This document shows, piece by piece, positions 53,024 to 60,312 of a DNA stretch of 60,312 nucleotides (positions are counted from its first letter, which is position 1; each line of letters begins with the position of its first letter). Under the pieces are notes generated by a model, which was given only the letters and a program-made list of their open reading frames with translations, ran no database searches and was not told the origin of the DNA. The stretch is from Desulfurococcaceae archaeon (lineage in GTDB: Archaea; Thermoproteota; Thermoprotei_A; Sulfolobales; Ignisphaeraceae). Made by a program: the position numbers and the translations under genes. The DNA lies in contig JAJHRF010000006.1 of assembly GCA_020832925.1 (NCBI GenBank), positions 1 through 60,312 on the forward strand, given 5' to 3'.

Positions 53024-53872
53024 CTATGCGCCGAATCTTCTTTCTCTACGTTGATAAGATCTTATAGCTCTATAAAGATCTATCCTTCTGAAATCAGGCC
53101 AATAGACATCGCAAAAGTAAAGTTCGCTATAAGCTATCTGCCACAGCAAAAAGTTGCTAATTCTAAGCTCTCCAGAGGTTCTAATAACTAGATCTGGTTC
53201 TGGAAACGGTAAATGAGATGTCGATAGATATTGTGTCAACGTTTCTTCTGATATCCTGTAAATACTGATCTTATTTTCTACAGTATCTCTAATTAATGCT
53301 TTAACTGCTTCTAATATCTCTTGTCTTCCTCCATAGCATATAGCTATGTTCAGAAATCTTTCATTCAACTCCTTCGTTTTTTCTTCAAGAATTTTTGCAT
53401 ATTCAACAATATCTTTATCAACAAGATTAAGGTTTCCAAAGACTTTAAACTTAACTCGATACTTCTCAAGAATACCTTCTTCGTATAGCTCTACAAAACC
53501 TCTCTTTATTAACTCAAAAAGATGTTTACGTTCTTCTTCAGATCTCTTTAAGCAGTTTTCGTAAGACATGGCATAGATTGTAACTATCTGTATCCCTAAA
53601 TCGTATAACCATTGAAGAACTTCTTTCATCTTTCTATACCCATATTCGTGTCCTTCTACCGGATTCAATCCATGTTCTCTAGCCCAACGCCTATTTCCAT
53701 CAGGAATTATAGCGACATGCCTAGGTAGAGGTCCTGTGCTTATCTGTTTCAGCAATGCTTTCTCGTATAATGAGTATACAACGTCTATGAGTGGTCTTAA
53801 TATTTTTGCTGTTTTAGGGTGGAGTACGAAGTCTAATAGTTTATCTATTAACTTATCCTTAATCTTATTCAA
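53024..53872 (-). CDS. uppS: cis-prenyltransferase (UppS family)
   Basis: Z-type isoprenyl diphosphate synthase that builds the long-chain lipid carrier for protein glycosylation. The conserved HVAIIPDGNRRWAREHGL (about residues 51-68) with the catalytic Asp, GYRKMKEVLQWLYDLGIQIVTIYAMS, NCLKRSEEE, ICYGGRQEI and the C-terminal LVIRTSGELRISNFLLWQIAYSELYF are intact. 282 residues with a hydrophilic N-terminal extension of about 45 residues. Single gene; the lipid precursor GGPP comes from the operon at 27-30 kb. Confidence 0.95.
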   Translation of the reverse strand: MNKIKDKLIDKLLDFVLHPKTAKILRPLIDVVYSLYEKALLKQISTGPLPRHVAIIPDGNRRWAREHGLNPVEGHEYGYRKMKEVLQWLYDLGIQIVTIYAMSYENCLKRSEEERKHLFELIKRGFVELYEEGILEKYRVKFKVFGNLNLVDKDIVEYAKILEEKTKELNERFLNIAICYGGRQEILEAVKALIRDTVENKISIYRISEETLTQYLSTSHLPFPEPDLVIRTSGELRISNFLLWQIAYSELYFCDVYWPDFRRIDLYRAIRSYQRRERRFGA

Positions 53873-53964
53873 ACATCCTCAGCCGCAACCATCGTGTTTT
53901 ATGTAAGATTTTGTCAAAGATGTTTAAAAATCTTAAGTCGAGGATCAAATATAACCTAAACGTA

Positions 53965-56532
53965 TCAGTATTCACATTGCTGGCATTCAGTCTTGGACAG
54001 TTTCTCTATAGCTTCCGATATACTTCTATACCTAGGAATGTTCTCAGCAGTTGTTTTACCTGGTTCTTCTTTTTCACTTTGTTGCATCTTTACTCCAACA
54101 TATATGACTTGCTGTTTTCTAGACTTATCTCTGTACACCGTTATACCTTTACATCCAAGCATCCAAGCTAGTAAGAATACTTCTCGAACCTCATCTATCG
54201 AAGTCTCGAACCTCATGTTGACAGTCTTTGAAACCCCTCCGCATACCCATTGTTGCCACATAGCTTGGTGTAAAACATGGTATTTAGGGTCTATATCGTA
54301 TGCTGTTTTAAATAGAACTCTCAACGTTTTCGGAATAAAGTAGAGATCATGTATAGTACCTTTCTCTGCTATGATCTTTATGAGCTTCGGGTCGTCGAGT
54401 TCGTATCTCTTCAAGTAATCGAGGAAGAGCTTATTTATCTCAATAAATGAGCCTATCGAAACATGTCTCTCAAAAGCTACTGCGAATATAGGCTCTATGC
54501 TGGGAGATGTATCAGCTATTATACTAATAGTACCTGTAGGTGCAATACTTGTTAACGCAGCATTTCTAATTCCATACTCTTTCCTCAACTCCTCGACGTA
54601 TTTCCAGTCAACAGAAGGTCTTTTACTCACAATCTTGGTAACTCTATCGCTAGGTCTATCTTTAATCCCTGCTATATTCATAAGCTCATCAAAAGATTTT
54701 GCAGTGATCCATGTAGGTCTATACTTATCGTCTCTGTACCCGGGGAAGGGACCTCTTTCCTTAGCTAGCTCTATACTTGCAAGAGCTAGGTTATATTCAA
54801 TCCACTCTGCTAAATGATATGCAAGGTAAAGCGCGTCAACGCTATCATACGGAATACCTAGCTTTATAAGCATGTGATGCCACCCCATAACCCCTACACC
54901 TATCTTCCTCGTTCTCATAACCGCTACCTCGAGTTGTTTTAAAGGCCACGAAGAAGCATCGATGACATCGTCCATAAATCTAGCAATAACTTTAAGGTCT
55001 TCAGCCATCTTAGCCCAGTCTATCTGTGGTTCATTGTTAGGATCTACATATACATACTTCTCAAGGTTTATACTTCCAAGGTTGCAGCTCTCCCAGGGAA
55101 GAAGTGGTTGTTCTCCACAAGGATTCGTAGCATTTATTTTACCTAGATACCAAACACTATGTCGTTTATTTATAGTATCTATGAATACTAGACCTGGGTC
55201 CCCAGAATCCCATGCGTTTCTACATATCTGCTCAAAGAGCTTCTTCGCATCAACGTATCGTACTACAGCACCCTTATCAACGGCTATAGCCATAGCTTCG
55301 TCAATCGTTATTATAGCTGATTCATCTAGCCATACACTACCATTTCTTGTATAAATCTCTTCAAATATTTCATTCTGAATCCATTCATCTGATATATAGC
55401 CCCAAGCTCTTACGATAGCGTAATAACGTGAATCGTTTCCTCGATCTGGTCTCAAATTTGTCTTCCTCGGGTTGACTAGCGGTATCATCCCCCCGTTTAT
55501 AGCTGCATACATGAAATAGTCGTAAACTCCGACACTTATGTTGAAATTCTGAAGATTTATCTCTTTCAATCTACCAGATTTAGCTTCGATAAACTTTTCA
55601 ATATCTGGATGCCATACGTGGAGTATCCCCATGTTAGCTCCTCTTCTTCTTCCACCCTGCTTTATAACCTCAGTATTCACATCAAACATCCTCATAAAGG
55701 ATAGAGGTCCGCTGGAGACTCCGCAGGTAGTTGATATAGTGTCCCCTTCTGGTCTTAGCTCAGAGAAATCGAACCCTGTTCCACCACCTTGCTGAAAAAT
55801 TATTGCCTGAGCTCTTAAAGAGTCGTAAATGCCCTCACCATCGGGAGTTACTATAGAGTCTCTAACAGGGATAACAAAGCATGCTGATAGTATACCTAGT
55901 TTTGTACCAGCGTTCATTAACGTTGGAGAATTCGGCAGAAATCTTAAATCGCTAAGGAGTTCGTAGAACTTCTCCTCCCAATACTTAGCAACATCTTTGC
56001 ATTTCTCACTCTCCCTATTTTTTTCTACGCAATACCTGTACTCGACTTGTGCTATAGCTTTCGCAACTCTTCTAAATAACATCTGCGGTGTTTCAGTAAA
56101 ACGTTTAGACTCCGGGTCTCTTAGGAGGTAACGGCTTTTCAGCACTTTGATTGCGGCGAAGCTTAGCTTAAGATCTTTAGGATCGAAGTTGAATTCTTTA
56201 GATCTATAGACATCTTCATAAACAGCTCCTAGCTCGTATCTCTTAGCTACTTCAAACCACTTCGTATCAACTAAACCTTTCGTAATGAGTATCCTAGCAA
56301 TTCTTTCGCTAATTTCCTCCGTCGATATAGATGTTATAGACTCCTTATACAGTTCTTCAACAAAGTTCTTAACCACATCCTCTATCTCCACCAGTGTACA
56401 TAGATCTTGACAGGCATTTTTAATGCTATCAACAAGCTTATCTATATTAAAACTCTCTCTTCTCCCATCTCTTTTAACTACTACCAACTTTTTCAATAGA
56501 TTCTCTATTTTCTGCGTCTCTTCCATAGCCAT
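53965..56532 (-). CDS. nrdJ: Ribonucleoside-diphosphate reductase, adenosylcobalamin-dependent (class II)
   Basis: Makes deoxynucleotides. An ATP-cone ([20 protein letters not shown], about residues 17-36) precedes the catalytic barrel. Catalytic residues are recognisable: Cys in [12 protein letters not shown] and C-x-E in [21 protein letters not shown], the Cys at CNLGS, and the loop [22 protein letters not shown]-terminal redox CxxC (ECQQCEY) acts in active-site regeneration. 855 residues without an intein, which is common in archaeal NrdJ. A TATA-like AATAAATATA (about 56578-56588) lies near its start at 56532. Confidence 0.96.
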   Translation of the reverse strand: MAMEETQKIENLLKKLVVVKRDGRRESFNIDKLVDSIKNACQDLCTLVEIEDVVKNFVEELYKESITSISTEEISERIARILITKGLVDTKWFEVAKRYELGAVYEDVYRSKEFNFDPKDLKLSFAAIKVLKSRYLLRDPESKRFTETPQMLFRRVAKAIAQVEYRYCVEKNRESEKCKDVAKYWEEKFYELLSDLRFLPNSPTLMNAGTKLGILSACFVIPVRDSIVTPDGEGIYDSLRAQAIIFQQGGGTGFDFSELRPEGDTISTTCGVSSGPLSFMRMFDVNTEVIKQGGRRRGANMGILHVWHPDIEKFIEAKSGRLKEINLQNFNISVGVYDYFMYAAINGGMIPLVNPRKTNLRPDRGNDSRYYAIVRAWGYISDEWIQNEIFEEIYTRNGSVWLDESAIITIDEAMAIAVDKGAVVRYVDAKKLFEQICRNAWDSGDPGLVFIDTINKRHSVWYLGKINATNPCGEQPLLPWESCNLGSINLEKYVYVDPNNEPQIDWAKMAEDLKVIARFMDDVIDASSWPLKQLEVAVMRTRKIGVGVMGWHHMLIKLGIPYDSVDALYLAYHLAEWIEYNLALASIELAKERGPFPGYRDDKYRPTWITAKSFDELMNIAGIKDRPSDRVTKIVSKRPSVDWKYVEELRKEYGIRNAALTSIAPTGTISIIADTSPSIEPIFAVAFERHVSIGSFIEINKLFLDYLKRYELDDPKLIKIIAEKGTIHDLYFIPKTLRVLFKTAYDIDPKYHVLHQAMWQQWVCGGVSKTVNMRFETSIDEVREVFLLAWMLGCKGITVYRDKSRKQQVIYVGVKMQQSEKEEPGKTTAENIPRYRSISEAIEKLSKTECQQCEY

Positions 56533-57039
56533 AGATTAACCCTGTACCTATACCATACCAAGTATTATGCTTTAGGAAATAATAAATATATGTCACAGTT
56601 TTCAGCATTCTAAATATGGAGGGTTAGGGTCTAGTGGATGATTTTAATCGTCTGTAGATAACTCTGATTATTTTCTTCTCTTTCTCTCTTAGACTCCACT
56701 CTTCACTGGGGGTTCTCGGGGTGATCTAGGTGTTTCTGTATATGATTCTCTTTGTTCTTTTTCTAATGTTAATCTCGCTTTCTCAGAGATCCACATATTG
56801 AGGTTGATGATTTTCCATCGATATCGAGAAAACAGTTTCTCTACAAAACTTAATAAGTAAATAGAGAAGAGATTAGTGAAACTATTTACAGCCAATAAGA
56901 ACTAACTACATCTAATACAAGTTCCACAAAGACTTTGTAATAGGTTGACAATTTCTACCGTATATAAACTGTGTATAGGTTTATAGAACATTTAGTAGTG
57001 TAGAGTTACAACATTGTTAAGGTGTTAAGGGGTACTCAG
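56533..57039. other. Divergent intergenic region
   Basis: About 507 bp between nrdJ and the gene at 57040. It contains TATA-like elements near both ends (AATATATG near 56585 reading towards nrdJ, and GTATATAAAC at 56960-56968 towards 57040), a long pyrimidine tract TTTTCTTCTCTTTCTCTCTT at about 56671-56690, and a possible 35-codon ORF. No repeat or RNA gene that I can support. Confidence 0.5.
56689..56796 (-). CDS. Possible small ORF, 35 aa
   Basis: An open frame encoding MWISEKARLTLEKEQRES followed by YTETPRSPREPPVKSGV: a charged helix then a basic Pro-rich tail, with codons like the neighbouring genes. No ribosome-binding site precedes the ATG and no family is recognised; a longer frame from 56895 exists but its extra part is low in charge and probably not coding. 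Possible small protein or chance. Confidence 0.25.
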   Translation of the reverse strand: MWISEKARLTLEKEQRESYTETPRSPREPPVKSGV

Positions 57040-57924
57040 ATGTCAAGAAGATCGCAAAGCAAAAGAAAATCAACTACATCTGCTAATACTGCTCAGAATA
57101 AGCTTCCCATAGTTCAGCAACAAACAGCATCTACACCTACAACAACACCTTCGTCAGAATCTTCGCAAAAATTTACGGCGCAATCTTCGAAAAGATCTTC
57201 TCAGAGAAAGAGGTATACGGATACAGAAGCCTGGGTTGATAGGAATCTAAGTGAACTTATCGATATATTCAACTTATCTTCATTGGATCTGAACGAGGAA
57301 GAAGCTAAGACTATAGTTACAAAAATTGTCGATATGCTTAGAGGTGAAGCAGCAACTATAGATAAGGATACCATAAGAAGGAGATTCTTAAGAAATATTC
57401 AGCAAGTAAACCAAGTTATAGCTCAGAGCATTGTTGAACTAAGAGATGAATTAACCCTAAATCAGCTCGAGTTCGTAGTGAACAACATAGGTGAAGCTGT
57501 TCTAGGGTACGCTCCTAAGCTGTATAGAGAGGTTGTTAAGCATAGTAGGCAGGATCTCTTAGAAACTCTTAGAACTTTATGGAGAGCTTACTGGGTTCAG
57601 AGAAAATATCAAGTTCTTCCTGTAGAGTGCCCTCGCTGCGGATTCAATTCCCTGATGCCTGATCTAAGCTGTTTAATATGTGGAGCATCGGTTACGGAGG
57701 AAGAGCTCAAAAAGTATGTAGGTTTCGAGAAATTGTTGCAAGAGCTTGTTAACCAGTATTCCGTGGAAGATGTGAAGAAGGCTATAATGTATGGATATGT
57801 CTATCTAAGTAGCCTTGGATTAAAACCTCCAACACATGAAAGAGACAAACTCGATGTAGAGATCTTGTTAAACAGTAGAGAGAAGGAGTACCTTAAATCG
57901 TTACTAGCATCCAAAGGTGTATAG
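57040..57924 (+). CDS. Hypothetical protein with Ser/Thr/Gln-rich N terminus and zinc ribbon
   Basis: 294 residues, family not recognised. Residues about 1-60 are a basic, low-complexity Ser/Thr/Gln tract (RRSQSKRKSTTSANTAQNK, ..TTTPSSESSQ), then a helical domain (about 70-190, DTEAWVDRNLSELIDIFNLSS...), and a zinc ribbon CPRCGFNSLMPDLSCLICG (about residues 197-215) with a helical tail. I start at ATG 57040 because the ribosome site AGGGGT lies 7 bases before it; a GTG at 57022 would include it. First of a three-gene operon with 2-6 bp spacing. Function not inferable; RNA or DNA binding is plausible. Confidence 0.75.
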   Translation: MSRRSQSKRKSTTSANTAQNKLPIVQQQTASTPTTTPSSESSQKFTAQSSKRSSQRKRYTDTEAWVDRNLSELIDIFNLSSLDLNEEEAKTIVTKIVDMLRGEAATIDKDTIRRRFLRNIQQVNQVIAQSIVELRDELTLNQLEFVVNNIGEAVLGYAPKLYREVVKHSRQDLLETLRTLWRAYWVQRKYQVLPVECPRCGFNSLMPDLSCLICGASVTEEELKKYVGFEKLLQELVNQYSVEDVKKAIMYGYVYLSSLGLKPPTHERDKLDVEILLNSREKEYLKSLLASKGV

Positions 57925-57926
57925 AT

Positions 57927-58307
57927 TTGGTTCACGAGTTAGATAAAGCTATTGAAGTAGCTGAACATATCCGTAGAAATAAGTTGGCGGGTATTGTGAT
58001 TACCAATAAGCGGAGGGAAGAGTTGTGGAGCTACGTAGTAGAATTACTTAATAGATTAGAGAGTTCATCGCAGCCTAGGATAAGCTTCGCTTTAGTACAT
58101 TATGAAACATTGCAGGATTCTTTAAAATCTTTTGAAATAGAGATTGCTAGAAAATCTGCGTTGATTAAGCTATATCTAGATGGGAACTGCGTATTTGAAC
58201 AAGAAGGATTACTAGGCTCGAAATTGAATGATGAGATAGCGTTGAAGAGAGGTATACGTGAAAGTCTTAAGCTGTACTCGATAAATATGAAGTTTAAAGC
58301 TGAGTGA
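57927..58307 (+). CDS. Hypothetical protein, 126 aa
   Basis: Not recognised. A helical N-terminal part (ELDKAIEVAEHIRRNKLAGIVITNKRREELWSYVVELLNRLE; two pieces quoted: ELDKAIEVAEHIRRNKLAG, IVITNKRREELWSYVV) and a beta-rich C-terminal part with YLDGNCVFEQEGLLG. Start TTG 57927 is 2 bp after the preceding stop, and its stop is 6 bp before the next start, so it is in the same tight operon as the zinc-ribbon and TtuA-like genes. Confidence 0.72.
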   Translation: MVHELDKAIEVAEHIRRNKLAGIVITNKRREELWSYVVELLNRLESSSQPRISFALVHYETLQDSLKSFEIEIARKSALIKLYLDGNCVFEQEGLLGSKLNDEIALKRGIRESLKLYSINMKFKAE

Positions 58308-58313
58308 TGGGTA

Positions 58314-59171
58314 TTGTTTATATCTGGTGAGGAAGGTAAGAGGTTGTGTACAGCGTGTAGGAAAAGAGACGCTGTTTATAGACGTATAAGTTCTGGTGAA
58401 GTTCTTTGCAAGCTTTGTCTTTTTAGAAGTTTGGTTAAACAAGTTCGTAAAGCTATTCATTACTACAAAATGGTCTCTAGATCGAGTTCAGTGTTATACG
58501 TAATAAGACCTGAAGCTGTTGCAGAATCTGTTATAGGTTTTATCATATATAAAAAAGCTACTAAAGACTTCAACCTGGTGTATAATGTTCTATGTATTGA
58601 TAAGCTAACAAACTGTGATGAGGTTAAACATTACATTGGGCAAAATAACGTTGGATTCATAACTATAGAAAGCAGCTTTAAACCACAGAAATTTGTTGAA
58701 TTAGTGAAATACCTGGATGCGGTAGCGGTAAAGATCTCTAAGAAACTTAAGATAAACTCTGTAGCCGTACCCTTATTCAGAGATGAACTATCATTACTAT
58801 CATTATTAGGTATCTTAACTATTTCAAGAACTATTTTTAGTGAAGGTCTACCTATTAAAAACGTTGACAGCGTCAAGATCGTTAGACCGTTCTTTTACGT
58901 TATATCTACAGATGTAGCTATGTTGAAAGTTCTAGAAGGTGTAGATATAGATTCCCAATTTCTGATGGAATGTGATAGCTTTACGCAGAAAGCGAAGAAG
59001 ATACTTTTTAATTCAGTAGAACTAATGTATTCGAACGTAAAAACTGTTGAGCTAATGCAGTCTTATATCTTCGGTATATCAACTCGATGTAAATACTGCG
59101 GAGCTTTTAGTTTAAATGAGGTTTGTGAAATATGTTCTAGGCTAAGTCAATACATTGACGAGGTAAACTAA
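58314..59171 (+). CDS. TtuA/Ncs6-like protein lacking the PP-loop (Ctu2-like)
   Basis: 285 residues with the layout of the tRNA-thiolation enzymes TtuA/Ncs6/Ctu1 but without the ATP-binding motif. The N-terminal zinc finger CTACRKRDAVYRRISSGEV plus LCKLC (about residues 12-36), followed by VRKAIHYYKMV, matches the TtuA start; the next strand, which in TtuA reads VAVSGGKDS, is here VLYVIRPEAVAES. The C-terminal zinc finger RCKYCGAFSLNEVCEIC (about 264-280) is also TtuA-like. This resembles eukaryotic Ncs2/Ctu2, the PP-loop-less partner of Ncs6/Ctu1. Hence probably a non-catalytic tRNA-thiolation subunit. Start is TTG 58314. Last gene of a three-gene operon; upstream of the thermosome gene. Confidence 0.75.
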   Translation: MFISGEEGKRLCTACRKRDAVYRRISSGEVLCKLCLFRSLVKQVRKAIHYYKMVSRSSSVLYVIRPEAVAESVIGFIIYKKATKDFNLVYNVLCIDKLTNCDEVKHYIGQNNVGFITIESSFKPQKFVELVKYLDAVAVKISKKLKINSVAVPLFRDELSLLSLLGILTISRTIFSEGLPIKNVDSVKIVRPFFYVISTDVAMLKVLEGVDIDSQFLMECDSFTQKAKKILFNSVELMYSNVKTVELMQSYIFGISTRCKYCGAFSLNEVCEICSRLSQYIDEVN

Positions 59172-59187
59172 GGTAAGCAATGTTCAT

Positions 59188-59200
59188 AAAAATTTATATA
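59188..59200 (+). promoter_or_regulatory. TATA box of the thermosome gene
   Basis: AAAAATTTATATA, 37-49 bp before the ATG at 59237, the normal distance for an archaeal promoter with a short leader. The gene is strongly expressed and heat-induced in relatives. Confidence 0.5.
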
Positions 59201-59236
59201 GAACCTCACTAAATCAAGCATATTGGTGTAAAGTAT

Positions 59237-60312
59237 ATGGCGATGTATGGAATACCTGTACTGATACTAAAGGAAGGGACTAGCAGAACTCATGGAAAAG
59301 AAGCGCTGAAAGCTAACATAATGGCTGCTAGAATTTTAGCTGAAATACTTAGAACAAGCCTTGGACCACGTGGACTAGATAAAATGCTTGTTGATAGTTT
59401 CGGCGATATAACTGTTACTAATGATGGTGCAACCATAGTTAAAGAGATGGAGATACAGCATCCATCAGCTAAACTGCTAGTTGAAGCTGCTAAAGCTGTT
59501 GACGCAGAGGTTGGTGATGGAACAACATCAGCTGTGGTGATAGCAGGGGCGTTGCTTGAAAAAGCCGAAAGACTTCTTGATCAAGGTATACACTCAACTA
59601 TAATCATAGAAGGATATAAGAAAGCTTTAAACAAAGCTCTTGAAATACTTGATGAGATTGCTATAAAGATCCCGATAGGCGATATAGAGAAACCTGAGGA
59701 AAGGGAGAAAGCTAAAGAAAAGTTAAAGAAGGTTCTCTATGCAGCGCTTGCGAGCAAGTATGTAGCTACCTCAGACGTCTTAGATAGGATCATGGATATG
59801 GTGATAGAGGCTGCTTTTACAGCAGCTGAGAAGAGACCTGATGGAACATACGATGTTAAGCTGGATATGATAAAGATTGAGAAGAAGAGAGGTGGAAGCT
59901 TAGCTGATAGCATGATTGTTCACGGTGTGGTACTCGATAAAGAGGTTGTACACCCGGCAATGCCTAGAAGAGTTGAGAATGCTAAGATAGCTTTAATCGA
60001 TGCACCTCTAGAAATCGAGAAACCAGATATAACTGCAAAGATAAACATTACATCGCCTGAGCAGATAAGAGCTTTCTTAGAGGAAGAGGCTAGGATCTTA
60101 AGAGATTATGTTGAGAAGATTGCTAGTGTAGGTGTTAATGTTGTTATATGTCAGAAAGGTATTGATGATGTTGCTCAGCACTACCTAGCTAAGAAAGGTA
60201 TAATGGCTGTTAGAAGAGTTAAGAGAAGCGATATGGAGAAACTTGAGAAAGCTACTGGAGGTAGGATTGTGACAAGTATCAGAGACCTATCGGAGAAAGA
60301 CTTAGGAGAATG
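59237..60312 (+). CDS. Thermosome subunit (3' truncated)
   Basis: Group II chaperonin subunit forming a double ring in the cytoplasm. Starts [46 protein letters not shown] and [20 protein letters not shown], the ATP-binding GDGTT motif (about residues 94-98). The apical domain begins [20 protein letters not shown]. About 358 residues are visible; the frame is still open at the window end and about 190 residues are missing. Which paralogue (alpha, beta, gamma) it is cannot be decided. Confidence 0.96.
   Translation, partial: MAMYGIPVLILKEGTSRTHGKEALKANIMAARILAEILRTSLGPRGLDKMLVDSFGDITVTNDGATIVKEMEIQHPSAKLLVEAAKAVDAEVGDGTTSAVVIAGALLEKAERLLDQGIHSTIIIEGYKKALNKALEILDEIAIKIPIGDIEKPEEREKAKEKLKKVLYAALASKYVATSDVLDRIMDMVIEAAFTAAEKRPDGTYDVKLDMIKIEKKRGGSLADSMIVHGVVLDKEVVHPAMPRRVENAKIALIDAPLEIEKPDITAKINITSPEQIRAFLEEEARILRDYVEKIASVGVNVVICQKGIDDVAQHYLAKKGIMAVRRVKRSDMEKLEKATGGRIVTSIRDLSEKDLGE

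Noticed and set aside
56630-56675. Possible C/D boxes (GTGGATGA ... CTGATTA)
   Set aside because: Boxes imperfect and spacing not compatible with 12-nt guides.

Overview
The window is a contiguous piece of an AT-rich archaeal chromosome, almost certainly a hyperthermophilic crenarchaeote (Thermoproteota; Desulfurococcales/Ignisphaera-like by overall impression, genus not provable here). Evidence: reverse gyrase, two Alba proteins, a crenarchaeal RPC34-like protein, Rpo3 with two ferredoxin-type Fe-S motifs, eukaryote-like ribosomal proteins (eS6, eS28, eS30, eL14, eL18, eL24, L7Ae), PCNA, PriL, aIF2-gamma, aIF5B, Nop5/fibrillarin, a thermosome and an archaeal pre-mRNA intron in cbf5. Nearly all of it is core information-processing DNA; there is no CRISPR array, prophage or complete insertion sequence.

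Layout. 1-9.7 kb: truncated radA, a prepilin peptidase, a HIT protein, archease, nicotinamidase, thioredoxin, NurA, DUF711, a flavin reductase-like gene and a sugar isomerase-like gene, with non-coding elements in the gaps (a C/D box sRNA at 2346-2405, a solo IS200/IS605-type end at 2535-2582, a structured RNA candidate at 3258-3430). 9.9-12.5 kb: a MacB/FtsX-like ABC exporter pair of higher G+C beside tRNA-Glu. 12.7-17.1 kb: alba - reverse gyrase - alba. 17.1-25 kb: Rpo7, PIN protein, aIF2-gamma and eS6; KaiC-like ATPase with an HTH partner; aIF5B, eL24, eS28, L7Ae. 25-31.2 kb: GluRS and isoprenoid genes (isopentenyl phosphate kinase, type 2 IPP isomerase, GGPP synthase) with two unknown genes. 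31.2-35.7 kb: the operon S13-S4-S11-Rpo3-L18e-L13-S9-Rpo10-S2.

35.7-36.6 kb is an RNA-rich gap: two oppositely oriented C/D box sRNAs whose guides match adjoining parts of one conserved 23S rRNA segment, an H/ACA-like hairpin, a promoter-led structured RNA candidate, and tRNA-Ser. 36.7-47.2 kb: an RsmC-like methyltransferase, cbf5 split by a 33-nt intron, L14e, PCNA, PriL with a coupled unknown gene, a degenerate amidohydrolase, a PhoH-KH ATPase, Taw3, GatE, eS30. 47.4-52.3 kb: Nop5-fibrillarin, an HTH regulator, THEP1 NTPase, Trm1. 52.4-56.5 kb: RPC34-like protein, cis-prenyltransferase, class II ribonucleotide reductase. 57-60.3 kb: a three-gene operon of unknown function whose third member looks like a tRNA-thiolation (TtuA/Ncs6) protein without its PP-loop, then a truncated thermosome gene.

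A common thread is RNA modification: guide sRNAs, Nop5/fibrillarin/L7Ae (the C/D enzyme core), Cbf5, Trm1, Taw3, GatE/GluRS and the TtuA-like pseudo-enzyme all lie in this one window. The most notable observations are the intron cutting the catalytic Asp codon of cbf5, the Ctu2-like PP-loop-less protein, the paired C/D sRNAs, and an orphan IS605/omega-RNA-like end.
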